Positions 8,914 through 19,353 of a DNA stretch of 64,000 nt are shown here, one piece after another. Every line of letters starts with the position of its first letter. The first letter of the stretch is position 1. This DNA comes from Haematobia irritans (lineage: Eukaryota > Arthropoda > Insecta > Diptera > Muscidae), in the NCBI RefSeq assembly GCF_050003625.1, contig NC_134399.1, forward strand, positions 223,752,975 to 223,816,974, given 5' to 3'. The position numbers were made by a program, and so were the translations under genes. Under the pieces are notes generated by a model. It was not told where the DNA came from and searched no databases. It saw nothing but the letters and a program-made list of their open reading frames with translations.

Positions 8914-10271
8914 TTTATACCCACCACCATAGAATGGTGACGGGGGTATAATAAGTTTGTCATTCCGTTTGTAACACATCGAAATATCGATTTCCGACTA
9001 TATAAAGTTTATATATTCTTGATCAGGGAGAAACTCTAAGACGATATAACGATGTCCGTCTGTCTGTCTGTCTGTCTGTCTGTCTGTTGTAATCACGCTA
9101 CAGTCTTCAATAATGAAGCAATTTTGCACAAACTCGTCTTTTGTCTGCAGGCAGGTCAAGTTCGAAGATGTGCTATACCGGTTCAGGTTTTGATACAGTC
9201 CCCATATAAACCGACCTCCCGATTTGGGGTCTTGGGCTTAAAGAAATCGTAGTTTATAGCCAATTTGTCTGAAATTTGAAATCTAGAGGTATTTTATGAC
9301 CATAAAGAGGTGCGCCAAAAATGGTGAGTATCGGTCCATGTTTTGGTATAGCCCCCATATAGACCGATCTCGCGATTTTACTTCTTGGGCTTATAGAAAC
9401 CGCAGTTTTTATTTAATTTACTTGAAATTGGAAATCGGTCCATATTTTGATATAGCCCCCATATAGACCGATCTCCCGATTTTACTTCTTGGGCTTATAT
9501 AAACCGTAGTTTTTATCCAATTTGTCTGAAATTGGAAATCTAGAGGTATTTTAGGACCATAAAGAGGTGTGCTGAAAATGGTGAGTATCGGTCTATATTT
9601 TGGTATAGCCCCCATATAGACCGATTTCCCGATTTTACTTCTTGGGCTTCTAGAATCCGAAGTTTTTATCCTATTTGCCTGAAATTGGAAATCTAGAGGT
9701 ATTTTCGGGCCATAAAGAGGTGTGCCAAAAACGGTGAATATCGGTCCATATTTTAGTATAGCCGCCATAAGAACGATCTCCCGATTTAACTCCTTGGGTT
9801 TCTAGAAACCGTAGTTTTTATCTGATTTGCCTGAAATTGTAAATATTCTGGTATTTTAGACTCACAAGAACGTGTATCGGATTAAGTTTTTATCGGTCCA
9901 TTTGCTCTATATGGAGACCGACTTCACTTCTTGAGGGTGTAGAAGGCGCACTGATCATGAAAATTGCTTGAAACTCAGTGTAAAATTTCCAGATTTTACT
10001 TCTACAGATTTAAAATTTCAAATCAAGACGTTATTTTATAATTTTCTTGTACACTTACAAGAGATGTTAATGATTCCTCTAAAACTCAAACAAATATGGT
10101 TCTTATAAATCCAGAATCTGATATAGTCCTCATAGGTGAAATCTTTAAATTTATCTTCGGGAAGTGTCCTCACGTCCTCAAGCCCTCCTGAAATTTCAAA
10201 GGACACCCTAATATTTGGTTCATGGTGGTGGGTATTTAAGATTCGGCCCGACCGAACTTAGTGCTGTATAT
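8914..10271 (-). mobile_element. Family C DINE-1/Helentron-associated element
   Basis: Tail at left: TTTTATACCCACCACCATAG..GGTGACGGGGGTATAATAAG, TTATATATTCTTGATCAGGG, then (GTCT)n. Four or so 153-type monomers run from 9180 to 9800 (..TATAGCCCCCATATAGACCG). The head at right is CATGGTGGTGGGTATTTAAG, TTCGGCCCGACCGAA, TATATACTTGT. The subterminal inverted pair is TACCCACCACCAT. The head sits directly against the truncated mariner at 10272. Confidence 0.8.
9055..9087. repeat. (GTCT)n microsatellite in family C tail
   Basis: Eight tandem GTCT-type units next to the core ACGATATAACGATGTCC. This is the (GTCY)n proto-microsatellite typical of mini-me/DINE-1 elements. Confidence 0.8.
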
Positions 10272-11430
10272 ACTTGTTTGATACCATTTTGGTAGTACTC
10301 CTTCGGGTTTGCCTCAAAATAGGCCTCAGTTTCGGCGATCACCTCTTCATTGCAGCCAAATTTTTTCCCTGCGAGCATCCTTTTGAGGTCTGAGAACAAG
10401 AAAAAGTCGCTGGGGCCAGATATGGAGAATACGATGGGTGGGGAAGCAATTCGAAGCCCAATTCATGAATTTTTGCCATCGTTCTCAATGACTTGTGGCA
10501 CGTCTTGTCTTGGTGGAACAACACTTTTTTCTTCTTCATATGGGGCCGTTTTGACCCGATTTCGACATTCAAACGCTCCAATAACGCCATGTAATAGTAA
10601 CTGTTAATGGTTTTTCCCTTCGATAAAAATTATTCCATGTGCATCCCAAAAAATAGAGGCCACTACTTTGTCAGCGGACTTTTGAGTCTTTCCATGCTTC
10701 GGAGACGGTTCACCGGTCGCTGTCCACTCAGCCGACTATCGACTGGACTCAGGAGTGTAGCGATGGAGCCATGTTTCATCCATTGTCACATATCGACGGA
10801 AAAACTCGGGTGTATTACGAGTCAACAGCTGCAAACACCGCTCAGAATCATCAACACGTTGTTGTTTTTAGTCGAATGTGAGCTAGCGCGGCACCCATTT
10901 TGCACAGAGCTTCCGCATATCCAAATATTGATGAATGATATGACCAACACGTTCCTTTGATATCTTTAAGGCCTCTGCTATATCGATCAACTTCATTTTA
11001 CAGTCACTCAAAATCATTTTGTGGATTTTTTTTATGTTTTCGCCGGTAACCACCTCCTTCGGGCGTCCATTGCGTTCACCGTCCTCCGTGCTTATTTCAC
11101 CACGCTTGAATTTTGCATACCAATCAATTATTGTTGATTTCCCTGGATCAGAGTCCGGAAACTCATTATCAAGCCAAGTTTTTGCTTACACCGTATTTTT
11201 TCCCTTCAGAAAACAGTATTTTATCAAAACACGAAATTCCTTTTTTCCCATTTTTTTTCACAATAACAAAAGTTGCTTAACAAAAGTCGCTCTCTCTCAC
11301 AAACTAATTGAACTATAAACGTCAAATTTTGACACGAATCATTTGAAGGTTGGTACTATATAAAAATACTATGCATTTAATACAAGCGACGCCATCAATG
11401 TGTCAGACGGGGACTTATCAGCCAACATGT
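10272..11430 (-). pseudogene. mariner transposase pseudogene, irritans subfamily (Himar1-like)
   Basis: This is nearly a whole mariner, read right to left. The 5' terminal inverted repeat is at 11401-11430 (TGTCAGACGGGGACTTATCA GCC on the plus strand), followed by TA at 11431-11432. The start codon is near 11250 (MGKKEFRVLIKYCFLKGKNT). Recognisable segments: DNA-binding HTH (DWYAKFKRGEISTEDGE; IAEALKISKERVGHIIHQYL), linker KLCAKWVPR, first catalytic Asp in VTMDETWLHRYTPESS. In-frame stops follow KGKNTV, WVPR and SSR. HQDNAPCHK has decayed to HQDKTCHK, and SPDLAPSD to SPYLAPAT, so the third catalytic Asp is lost. The last 25-30 residues and the 3' repeat are cut off by the family C head. Confidence 0.93.
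11401..11430 (-). repeat. mariner 5' terminal inverted repeat
   Basis: On the minus strand: ACATGTTGGCTGATAAGTCC then CCGTCTGACA. This differs from the Himar1-type end known from horn fly mariner by about two changes. It is followed by the expected TA target site. Its partner is not present. Confidence 0.85.
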
Positions 11431-11477
11431 TATCACGTAAATATTTTTTTCGGTGTGGGGACATTTCTGAGCATGTC

Positions 11478-11545
11478 AAAGTTTCTCTAATTGGTTTCAC
11501 CGCAATATAGAATGCCGTTCGGACTCGGCTATAAAAAGTAGTTTC
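11478..11545 (+). mobile_element. SINE body fragment
   Basis: TTTCTCTAATTGGTTTCACC, GCCGTTCGGACTCGGC and TATAAAAAGTAG match the central body of the SINE at 13241-13593 in reverse. Confidence 0.7.
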
Positions 11546-11594
11546 ATATTCATTGAACTAAACACAGAATCCCATAAAATAGTTCATTTTATTT

Positions 11595-11672
11595 CAATGT
11601 AGACAGCGCAATTTTTAATTGAAATTGGAAATCTAGGGGTATTATAGAATCACAAAAGGGTGTATTAAACCA
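11595..11672. mobile_element. Short family C monomer fragment
   Basis: GAAATTGGAAATCTAGGGGT, ATTATAGAATCACAAAAGGG and TGTATTAAACC match C monomers at 9530-9570 and 9830-9870. Confidence 0.5.
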
Positions 11673-13045
11673 AGAGAATGTTGAGGATGGATCATAGCTT
11701 AATTCAAGCAGAGAAATTTCAGCCAGTACATTACCAATATTTCATTAATTATCATAGGTGTGGTTTCCGCATAGTGCAGCTCTGTGACCATTTTCAGATT
11801 ATCGAGGTAAGTAAATACATTTTTTTTCTTTCCATCATTTACTCTCCTTTTTCCATTTCCCACTACATAATAATAATGGAATAATAAATCTCTAATTTTG
11901 ACAGAGTCTATGCTATACTCTGGTGGAATAAATTTAGTCAACGTAAAACTTCATCAAAATTAAAATTAAAATAATAATGGATAAAAGTTTTTTTTCCAAT
12001 CAATTTCAATTCCATTAAAATAAAATTTTCTAAATTCCACCATATTTTGAGAGAAAATGGAAATTATGTTCATTATGCTATGCCCAAATCTCCACTTCAT
12101 ACGCTATACAAAAACAAAAATATTTTCCTAAATAATTCAAAGCTGTCAACATTGTATGCGGACAATCAAAATTTATTCCCAATATACCTGTGATATTACC
12201 TAACTATAGCCGCTTCGTTGGTTATATCAATTGTTTTTTTATTTACCTAAGATTACATCCTATTTCCGGTTGAATTAAAAAGTTTTGTATTCTACTTATA
12301 ACACCCCCCCAACCCCCACACTGTCATTTCGAAGAACCAGAGAAAGGGAATTGCTGGAACTTAGTTCTTTAGCCACTTTTGTGATACTTTGGCGCGTGCT
12401 TCAAGCTCCAAAGTACTTGTCAGCATAGCATTTGCTGATATTTGCCTACACCCAGGTAAACGGGAATTAATATAAAAAGCAAAGTTTTTCAAGTAAAAGC
12501 CCATATTTCATATAAAAATTTAAATATTGAAAAAAAAGCCATCTCCCTTTCCATGGCGGACAATAAAAAGCTTCCAAATCTCAGTCATATAAGTTTGAGA
12601 AAGAATAAAAATGTGCTGGTTTTATCATGCATTTGAACAAGGCTCCAACAATGTTGAATGGACTTGTCTGGAGGAGGGGTTATGGACTTGTGCGCGATTT
12701 TTTTGTTTGTTTATGCTACCAAAAACACATACTGTAGAGGGTCGAAGGTCACCTGGCTGGAGATGACTTACACATCCATACATACACGTATAAAAATGTA
12801 TGCTTATTTATATGTTCTGATGAAACAATTTTTGTGTTTCGTGTTCGTTTTTTTACTACAAAAATATTATGATCGTATCAAATACTTGAGGCACATATTC
12901 GAATAGAATATTAAAATATGTTTAGCACACATATTTCTCATAAATATAACATAAATATAACACATATTTCTCATAACATAACAGGTAATCCTATATAAAC
13001 TTGGAAATTTGGAGTAAATATTTATTTATTTATTTATTAAAAAAT
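11673..13045. other. Gene-free unique stretch
   Basis: Intron-like AT-rich DNA with no shared family seen in the window. A C-rich run (CACCCCCCCAACCCCCACAC) is at 12302-12321. I find no coding frame I trust. Confidence 0.45.
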
Positions 13046-13889
13046 TCAGTAATACAAGCCGGCTCGTTTTTTGGCTCGATGCACGGTTGTAGACGATACA
13101 CCCAGCTTATTTGCGGCATCTCGGAGAGAGGTTAGGGTTTCGCTTGAAACTACCGGCAACTCTCTTTGTCGTCTCAACGGCTTCCGATTTTCGATTTCCC
13201 CCCGATCCAGACTTCCTGGCTGTCGACAAACGTTCCCCAAGGTTAGGTTAGGTTAGGTTAGGTGGCAGCCCGATGTATCAGGCTCACATAGACTATTCAA
13301 TCCATTGTGATACCACATTGGTGAACTTCTCTCTTATCACTGAGTGCTGCCCGATTCCATGTTAAGCTCAATGACAAGGGACCTCCTTTTTATTGCCGAG
13401 TCCGAACGGCGTTCCACATTGCAGTGAAACCACTTAGAGAAGTTTTGAGACCCTCAGAAATGTCACCAGCATTACTGAGGTGAGATAATCCACCGCTGAA
13501 AAACTTTTTGGTGTTCGGTCGAAGCAGGAATCGAACCCACGACCTTGTGTATGCAAGGCGGGTATGCTAACCATTGTACCACGGTGGCTCCCTAACGTTC
13601 CCCAAACACTTTAATTACATTTGTAACTGTTGATTTGGCAACTTTTAGTGATTTTGCCAGCTTTGCGTGCGAGTAGCTCGGATTTTCGCGATGCGCGAGC
13701 AAAATTTTGATGCGCTGCTCTTCTTGCTTGGCATTTTGACAACTGAAGAGTGAATTCCAAAATCAAAATAGGAGCAACATTCCACACACACACACACCTT
13801 CAAAATGAGGGGTGTTCAGGTTTTTTAAATGCAAAATTAAAAGAAATACGTCAAGTTTATATTGACCAAATTTTGACCGTATCACCCTT
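13046..13889 (-). pseudogene. Tc1-like (DD37E type) transposase, N-terminal half, disrupted by a SINE
   Basis: Read right to left, the element end AAGGGTGATACGGTC (13875-13889) is next to TA. The first HTH segment (EEQRIKILLAHRENPSYSHA; SLKVAKSTVTNVIKVFGER) lies at about 13600-13745, in a different frame from the second HTH (LTSLRDAANKLGVSSTTVHR; 13046-13150), so at least one frameshift is present. A SINE splits it inside VFGER. Everything downstream of GLYY, including the catalytic core, is gone. The same terminal repeat ends the C-terminal half at 58658-59115, so both belong to one family. Confidence 0.8.
13241..13593 (-). mobile_element. Full-length tRNA-derived SINE with 12-bp target duplication
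   Basis: It is 353 bp between direct repeats AACGTTCCCCAA (13229-13240 and 13594-13605). On the minus strand it starts GGAGCCACCGTGGTACAATG (box A region), has box B GTGGGTTCGATTCCTGC, a 200-bp unique body (CGGACTCGGC; GACATTTCTGAGGG), and a 3' tail CACCTAACCTAACCTAACC. Pol III transcription and LINE-mediated reverse transcription are expected for the class; the partner LINE is not in the window. Confidence 0.92.
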
Positions 13890-13961
13890 TAGGAGATAAA
13901 CCGCGGTTGCATATTTAGGAAAATTAAGGGGCTTTGTCTCAATCTGACTATAGCTCATAGT

Positions 13962-14684
13962 CAGTGTTGCCAGGGAAAATGTTCGGTTTACCCTACAAGG
14001 ACAAAAAAAGTTCCCTACTTTCCCATACATTCCCAACAATTTTCCCTACAATATTTTTCGTTAAATTTAAACAAATTTTACCAAACAAAATGGTTTTAAG
14101 TACTTTATTATCTTAAAACATGAAAATGCAAAATAAATTTGTATTACCACCATGGTTGCCACAGTTGGTAGAATTCTACCAAAAATAGTAATTTTTTTGT
14201 TAAATATCTATAGAAATATAATTTTGGAAAAAGTTTCTATAAACAAATTTTTTGGAGAAAATTTTCTATAGTAATACAATTTTGATAATAAATTCTTTGC
14301 AATAACATTTTGAAAAAATTTTTATAGAAATAATATTTTGAAAAAAATTTCTATAGAAATACAATTTTGACAAAATTTTCTAAAGGAATAAATTTTTGAC
14401 AAGAAATTCTATAAAAATTTCTATAGATTTGTGGTAATTTGTGGTAATTTTCAAATTTTGTTAGATTTTTTTTTGGCACGAATGGTAACTGTTGTTACCA
14501 CACATTGTTAAAGATCAAGCCTTGCCGGCTTCTAATTTCCTCCTCTAGAGCCACCAAAATGTAAATATTATTAGAAATTGTGTTGAGTGAAAATGTCCCT
14601 AAATTGTGGCCCTATGTCCCTACAAGACGCTAAATATTAGAAAAAACTTACATATAGGGAATTTCCCCTACTTCTAGCAACACT
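13962..14684. mobile_element. Possible hAT-like non-autonomous element (CAGTGTTGCCAG ends)
   Basis: It begins CAGTGTTGCCAGGGAAAATG and ends CTTCTAGCAACACTG, inverted repeats of about 12 bp with one change. Interior words (TTCCCTACTTTCCC; TCCCTACAAG) recur in inverted order. The flanking 8-mers CTCATAGT and GCTGTAGT match only partly, so a target duplication is not proven. A 29-bp satellite element (14151-14493) is nested inside. Confidence 0.5.
14151..14493. mobile_element. Short copy of the TIR-bounded 29-bp satellite element
   Basis: It starts CATGGTTGCCACAGTTGGTA and ends GGCACGAATGGTAACTG, imperfect inverted repeats. The flanks ATTACCAC and GTTACCAC form a 7/8 matched 8-bp duplication. 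Inside are about eight diverged 29-bp units (TTTCTATAGAAATA..). It is the compact form of the 2.1-kb array at 40094-42185. Confidence 0.65.
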
Positions 14685-14879
14685 GGCTGTAGTTGATATT
14701 GTACCTACGGAGTTAGTATGCCACTAATATTGAGCCCATCATTAAAAAAGAAAAAATCGTTCAATTAGTGTGGGTAATAAATCCAAATTTGTAAAAATCG
14801 AGCAATATTCTTATGTAAGAGCTACAACTACGAAAAAATAATATCGGCTAGTACATCAAAATTTGAAATTTGAGTAACA

Positions 14880-15784
14880 TTGTTTAATTAATAAGAGTAT
14901 TATGGCCAAATTTGGGAAAATCGAGCGATGCATATATATGGAAGCTATATGTAAATCTCAACCAATTTGCATAATATTTTGCGGGTTTGATTAATACCAC
15001 AAAATGTTACCTTGTGCAAAATTTGAGTAAGATCAGTTATGAAATGAGGCCTTTATGGTCAAATATAGGGTTATTAAGGGCAAATTTTTCAAAATCGGGC
15101 GATACATATATAGGAGCTATATCTACATCTGAACCGATTTCGATGAAATTTTACACATACCGTTAGTACTATAGAGGACTGAATCTAGCCAACTTTGAGT
15201 AAGATCGGATAATAAATAAGGGTTCTATGACCAAATTTGGGAAAATCGGGCTATACATATATATGGGAGATCGGTTGATAAATAAGGGTTTTGTGGCCAA
15301 ATTTGGGAAAATCGGGCGATACATATATATGGGAGCTATATCTAAATCTGAACCGATTTGGATGAAATCTTGCAGACGTGAAGGGTGGTGGAAAATATTA
15401 CCTTTTGCCGAATTTGGTGACGATCCGTTTGAAACAAAGGGCAACGTGACCCCATTTGGCGAAATCAGGCGATACATATATATGGGAGCTATATCTAAAT
15501 TTGATCCGATTTCTTCCAAATTCAATAGCATTCGTCCTTGTGCTCAAAAAACTCCCTGTACCAAATTTCATCAAACTCGGTTAATAATTGCGACCGGAAT
15601 CCTGGGAACAACAAATACATGGACAGACGGACGGACGGACACCAAGCGCTAGATCGACTCAGGAGGTGATTCTGGTGGTGATCGGTATATATTTTATGGG
15701 GTCTAAAATCAATATTTCTGGTAGGCACATTTTTTGGCAGATCAAACATATTATACCCTGACCACTATGTGGGTAAGGGGATAA
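14880..15784 (+). mobile_element. Diverged family B-like element, tail half
   Basis: Monomers carry ATATATGGGAGCTATATCTA and GGCCAAATTTGGGAAAATCG. ACGGACGGACGGACACC, CTAGATCGACTCAGG and TATTATACCCTGACCACTAT GTGGGTAAGGGGATAA mark the tail with hairpin. The monomer wording differs from the main B consensus, so this is a separate subfamily. Confidence 0.75.
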
Positions 15785-15960
15785 AAAAAGAATTTGACAA
15801 TTCCGTAGCTCAACTTTAAAAGGAAAATTAAAGTTGCAGTTAAAACAAAAATAATTTTTGGGATGAGTTAAATTACCACAAAGGTCCCATTTAGTAAATG
15901 AAAAAACATAAAGACTCATCTCTAACTCTAACATAATCCGGTCATCGATTGCTTTTGGTA

Positions 15961-16624
15961 CACTGAAAAAAATATTGACCTAATATGGAAGATTATGCAA
16001 CTTAAATTTTAGGTCTAAAAATGTACGCAATGCTAAGGACGAAATTCTTTAAAATAATGACATTTTAATTAAAAGAAAGTTTATAATCCTTGCTTAAAAA
16101 TTTTTTTTCATTAAATTTAGGACACAAATCTTGAAATTTTGTGTCTCTCTGCTGAAGTTGTAGATCTTTGAAGTAAGACAATTTTTCCTTAAAATAAAGA
16201 AAAACATTTCTAATGTAAAGAAATCGTCTTTAACTCAACTGACATATTGAATTTTTAAATTTAAGATAAAATCTCTTCAAATGTAGGCTAATACTTATTT
16301 TAAGGATTTGCATCTTTGGTTTAAAGTTTTTTTTAGCATTAAGAAAACTGTTTTTACTTTGAAGTACCTGGCATAATTTGGATTTTGAAATTGGAATTTG
16401 TTTGTACATAAATACCTTTATTAATATATCACAAAAAGAAAATAAAAACTCGATGAATGAGATCTGTATCCAGTTTTAATTTTATTGATCCTAGATTTAA
16501 AGCCAGGGAGGTCCGTAAAAAATGTCTTTAGTTTAAAGAAGCCACATCTTTGGCTCGGAATCAATACCAAAATCCTTAAGGGTAGGTCAAAATCTTTGGA
16601 TCCAAGTAAACTTTTTTTTGAGTG
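15961..16624. mobile_element. 664-bp MITE with CACTGAAAAAAA ends and TA duplication
   Basis: Left end TA-CACTGAAAAAAATATTG; right end CTTTTTTTTGAGTG-TA, giving imperfect inverted repeats of about 12 bp. The interior is A/T-rich with paired segments (CCTTAAAATAAAGAAA; TCTTTAGTTTAAAGAAG). Related copies: 25026-25683, 28303-28717, 45236-45999 and fragments at 1917 and 8371. No coding frame; it probably depends on a Tc1/mariner-type enzyme. Confidence 0.65.
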
Positions 16625-16639
16625 TACCTTCCGTTTAAA

Positions 16640-17175
16640 AATGGCCGTTGGCCCGTCATCTTAATCGTAGTTCGACAATCGATCCAGATTTTGGTATAGG
16701 CCCCACACAAATCGACCCCTCCCAATATGGGGGAAATTCAAAATCTAGAGGTATTTGATTTGCCTGAAATCGGAAATTTAAAGGTATTTTAGGTCAACAC
16801 ATAAGTATGACGAATATTGTGTGTATCGGTTTATGTTTTGCTTTAGCAGCCAAATCGATCGATTTCCCACTTTGTCTTCTTGAGCGCCTATTTAGACACC
16901 GAATTTTTATACCAGCCGCCTGAAATTCAAAAGGTTTTTTGGGTCCATAAATAAGTGTACCGTATATGGTGTGTATCGGTCCAGGGTTTGTTATATGGTG
17001 GCTATAGTCCGATGTACTGGTTTGACTTCTTAGGTTCTTGACACCACAATTTGGTTGGCTGAAATTGGCAATTTAAAAGTGTTTTGAATCCATTAACAAG
17101 TGTGCCGAATATGGTGTGAATCGGTCCATGTTTCAGTATAGCCCCTATCCGATCTCCGATGATTTCGGGACAGCT
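16640..17175 (-). mobile_element. Family C element fragment (monomers only)
   Basis: TTTTGGTATAGGCCCCACAC, AATCTAGAGGTATTTGATTT, GCCTGAAATCGGAAATTTAA and GTGTGTATCGGTTTATG are C-type monomers, more diverged than those at 8914-10271. Neither head nor tail is present. Confidence 0.65.
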
Positions 17176-17234
17176 CAATTTTTATTTTATTTTATTGGTG
17201 ATATTTTTTCTGTGCATGTGCTTCTTGCAAAATA

Positions 17235-17935
17235 TCCCAGCAAAGAAAAGCGTTGTCAAAAAAGTAGTGAAAATGTTCTTTTTGGATCCAGAAGTGGTGG
17301 AAAATTTGCGCAAAAGCGATTAATTTAACATGGGCTTATAATAGGATGGATGTCCACCATTTCAACACCCGTTGCACTGAGTTTGCATCACTTCTCAAGG
17401 TGTGATACTATTCAGTGTTTTGGATGTTGATTACAAACATTTTGTGATATTTTGCCAAATAAATAATTTGTATAATTTTTTATGATTTTTTAATGCATTC
17501 TGATGCTTGTCTCAAACGTTTGACTTCAAATATTTTCAAAAATTCACAATTTTTCTACACGCAAAATGATTTTTTTTTTCGGATTCAATCACGAAATTAA
17601 TTGATCCAATTAATCTTTTTAATTGAAATGTATTTAATCACGGAAATGATAGTGTCAATAAAAAAAAAAATTAATTGAAGGTCAATTAAAAAATTAATTA
17701 AACCAATTAAAAAATTAATTGATACTATTAGTTTTTGTGATTGATTTTTGTTTCAATTAAAAAATTTGTTGATTCAATTAAATTTGTAATTGAATATTTT
17801 TTAAAACTCAATTAAAATTGTAATTGGAAATTTTTTCGTGAAATTCTTTGTAGAATGTATTTAGCAGTTATTTCGACAAAATTTACTTTTAAAATTGCGC
17901 CTTTAGAACAACTTCCAATTTTTTGTTTGCTGGGA
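17235..17935. mobile_element. MITE with TCCCAGCAAA ends and TA duplication
   Basis: Ends are TCCCAGCAAAG and TTTGCTGGGA, a perfect 10-bp inverted repeat, flanked by TA. The unoccupied site is present at about 32050-32060 (CTGCAAAATATGTTTGG), which fixes the boundaries. A second MITE (17558-17850) is nested inside; without it this one is about 406 bp. A fragment of its interior recurs at 29286-29565. Confidence 0.75.
17558..17850. mobile_element. AATTAA-rich MITE nested in another MITE, TA duplication
   Basis: It is bounded by TTTTTCTA|CACGCAAAATG and CTTTG|TAGAATG. The paralogue at 29491-29510 reads CAATTTTTCTAGAATGAATT without the insert, so the boundaries and the TA target are supported within this window. 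The interior repeats AATTAATTGA-type palindromes as in 1075-1336. Confidence 0.8.
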
Positions 17936-17989
17936 TATTTGGGGCATATGTTAGAGAATCTTTTTTTTTTTTGGGTGTACACACCCAAG

Positions 17990-18835
17990 CACATACATAT
18001 ATATGCTGCGGTATTTATAAAGTGTGGCAATAACAAAAAGACATGAAAAAGCTAAGTGATAAGAAATTTATACCAACCCATGTTGTAAGCTGGAACAAAA
18101 AGTTTACACGAGATTTTTTGGTTTTTATTAAAAATTAAAAACAAAAACATCGATTCGAAACAAAATGAAGTTCAACACAAATAACCAGAATTTTGATAAT
18201 AAATTGCTGCAGCACACGGTTCGACTGGTTGAGATTCCTGGTTTTGGGAAATACACAGACACGGACACACTTACCCATACTCATACCTTCATCCAATCTC
18301 TTGTATGGCTCTTGAAAATTGGCTATTGCGGAGGTAGAGATAAGGTCTTGCCATACACAATTGCTGTCTTCTGTTCTGTTTGTTGACCTACCTGATCCCT
18401 TACCATATGGCCTCTACCTCTCGGATGTGGTGTGGAGCACAATGAAGTAAAGTTTGTCAACTTTATACCATTTTTTTTTGTTTAAATGTTTGGCCATGAT
18501 GGATGGCAATTTAGTTAGTTTTTATTTTTCGTTGTATGCCAAAGAGAATGTGTAATTAAATAAACTTTTTGAAACACCATACTAATTTGAATCAGATTTT
18601 ACATGACATTGCCCCAGGGGTTTGGGAAAAGTTGCGCGGAGTCATATGAGTTAAAAATTCTTAAAGGAAGTTCACTGTGAAGGATTTTGAAAATAATAAT
18701 TGGCATTGGAATAAACTTAAAGAGAGGAAAATTAAATATGAAAAGAGGAAAAAATTTCCAGGCAAAAGTTTACTAGGTCAGTATATAGGTACGTAAAAGA
18801 TATTCCAAAAAGCAGTTGGATTCCAATTTAAATGA
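17990..18835. other. Gene-free unique stretch
   Basis: No shared repeat family recognised. It holds short runs such as ACACAGACACGGACACAC (18253-18270). Short open frames here have no recognisable domain. Confidence 0.45.
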
Positions 18836-18844
18836 TAAGATAAC

Positions 18845-19204
18845 ATTCGTTTTGTTTGTTATTGTTGGCTTCTCTTCAATCGTTATTGTTGTTTTTTTGA
18901 TCTCAGCTTAAAGCCATGCATTGACTAAACTATAAGTGTAGCTTTTCGGGAGGTTCAAGTGTAGTTCACTTTGGGTTGAGTGAATTACCCGAATTTATTC
19001 TGATAATTGGTTGATAGTTTTGCTGCAAGTAGAGGATGCTGATGAGGAATGTGGTAATTCCGAAACAGCTGTACATCCAACCAACTTGCAGTCTATAGGG
19101 CTTTGCCCAAATAAATTTGACAAGCATACTTTTCCTCTGTTGGTGAAGCTACACTTGTAGTTAAGTCAATGCATGGCTTTAAGCTGAGATAAAAAAAACA
19201 ACAA
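18845..19204 (+). mobile_element. Hammerhead-ribozyme repeat, complete copy (Penelope-like or retrozyme-like)
   Basis: This 360-bp element is flanked by TAAGATAAC on both sides (18836-18844 and 19205-19213), a likely 9-bp target duplication. Inverted arms of about 62 bp lie at 18883-18944 and 19146-19207 (GATCTCAGCTTAAAGCCATG..; ..GCATGGCTTTAAGCTGAGAT). The hammerhead lies between the arms at 19023-19091. No protein is encoded. Partial tandem copies elsewhere (43498-43889; 44394-44974), inverted termini and an embedded type I hammerhead fit Penelope-like retroelement terminal repeats or retrozymes. No reverse transcriptase is present to decide. Confidence 0.7.
19023..19091 (+). ncRNA. Type I hammerhead self-cleaving ribozyme, all core residues present
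   Basis: Order: outer stem I CTGCAAG (19023-19029), internal loop TAGA, inner stem I GGATG (19034-19038), core CTGATGA (19039-19045), stem II GGAAT / loop GTGGTA / ATTCC (19046-19061), core GAAA (19062-19065), minimal stem III C-[AGCT]-G (19066-19071), T and A of the cleavage triplet GTA (19071-19073), inner stem I CATCC (19074-19078), loop AACCAA, outer stem I CTTGCAG (19085-19091). All pairs in stems I and II are Watson-Crick. Predicted cleavage is after A19073. The very short stem III is typical of metazoan retroelement hammerheads, which often act as dimers. Confidence 0.88.
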
Positions 19205-19353
19205 TAAGATAACTTTAGCATCTGTTAAAAAAATCTCTACGTATAAAAAAGAGCCAGTTAACAACTGACCAGGTATAATCCGAGTTATATGCATATAAAG
19301 TTATTCAACTTTATTTTTCGATATTTGGTCGGGGAGGGGCCTTCTCTTTGCCC

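Larger units (their letters stand above)
17195..17985 (+). mobile_element. End fragment of the 1.6-kb TA-target element, split by a MITE
   Basis: 17195-17234 (TGTGCTTCTTGCAAAATA) and 17936-17985 (TATTTGGGGCATATGTTAGA..GGGTGTA) join to match 32030-32099 at the right end of the element at 30512-32097. The MITE at 17235-17935 separates them at a TA. Confidence 0.65.

Noticed and set aside
13962..14684. Certain hAT element
   Set aside because: Ends are inverted, but flanking 8-mers match at only four of eight positions; kept as possible only.
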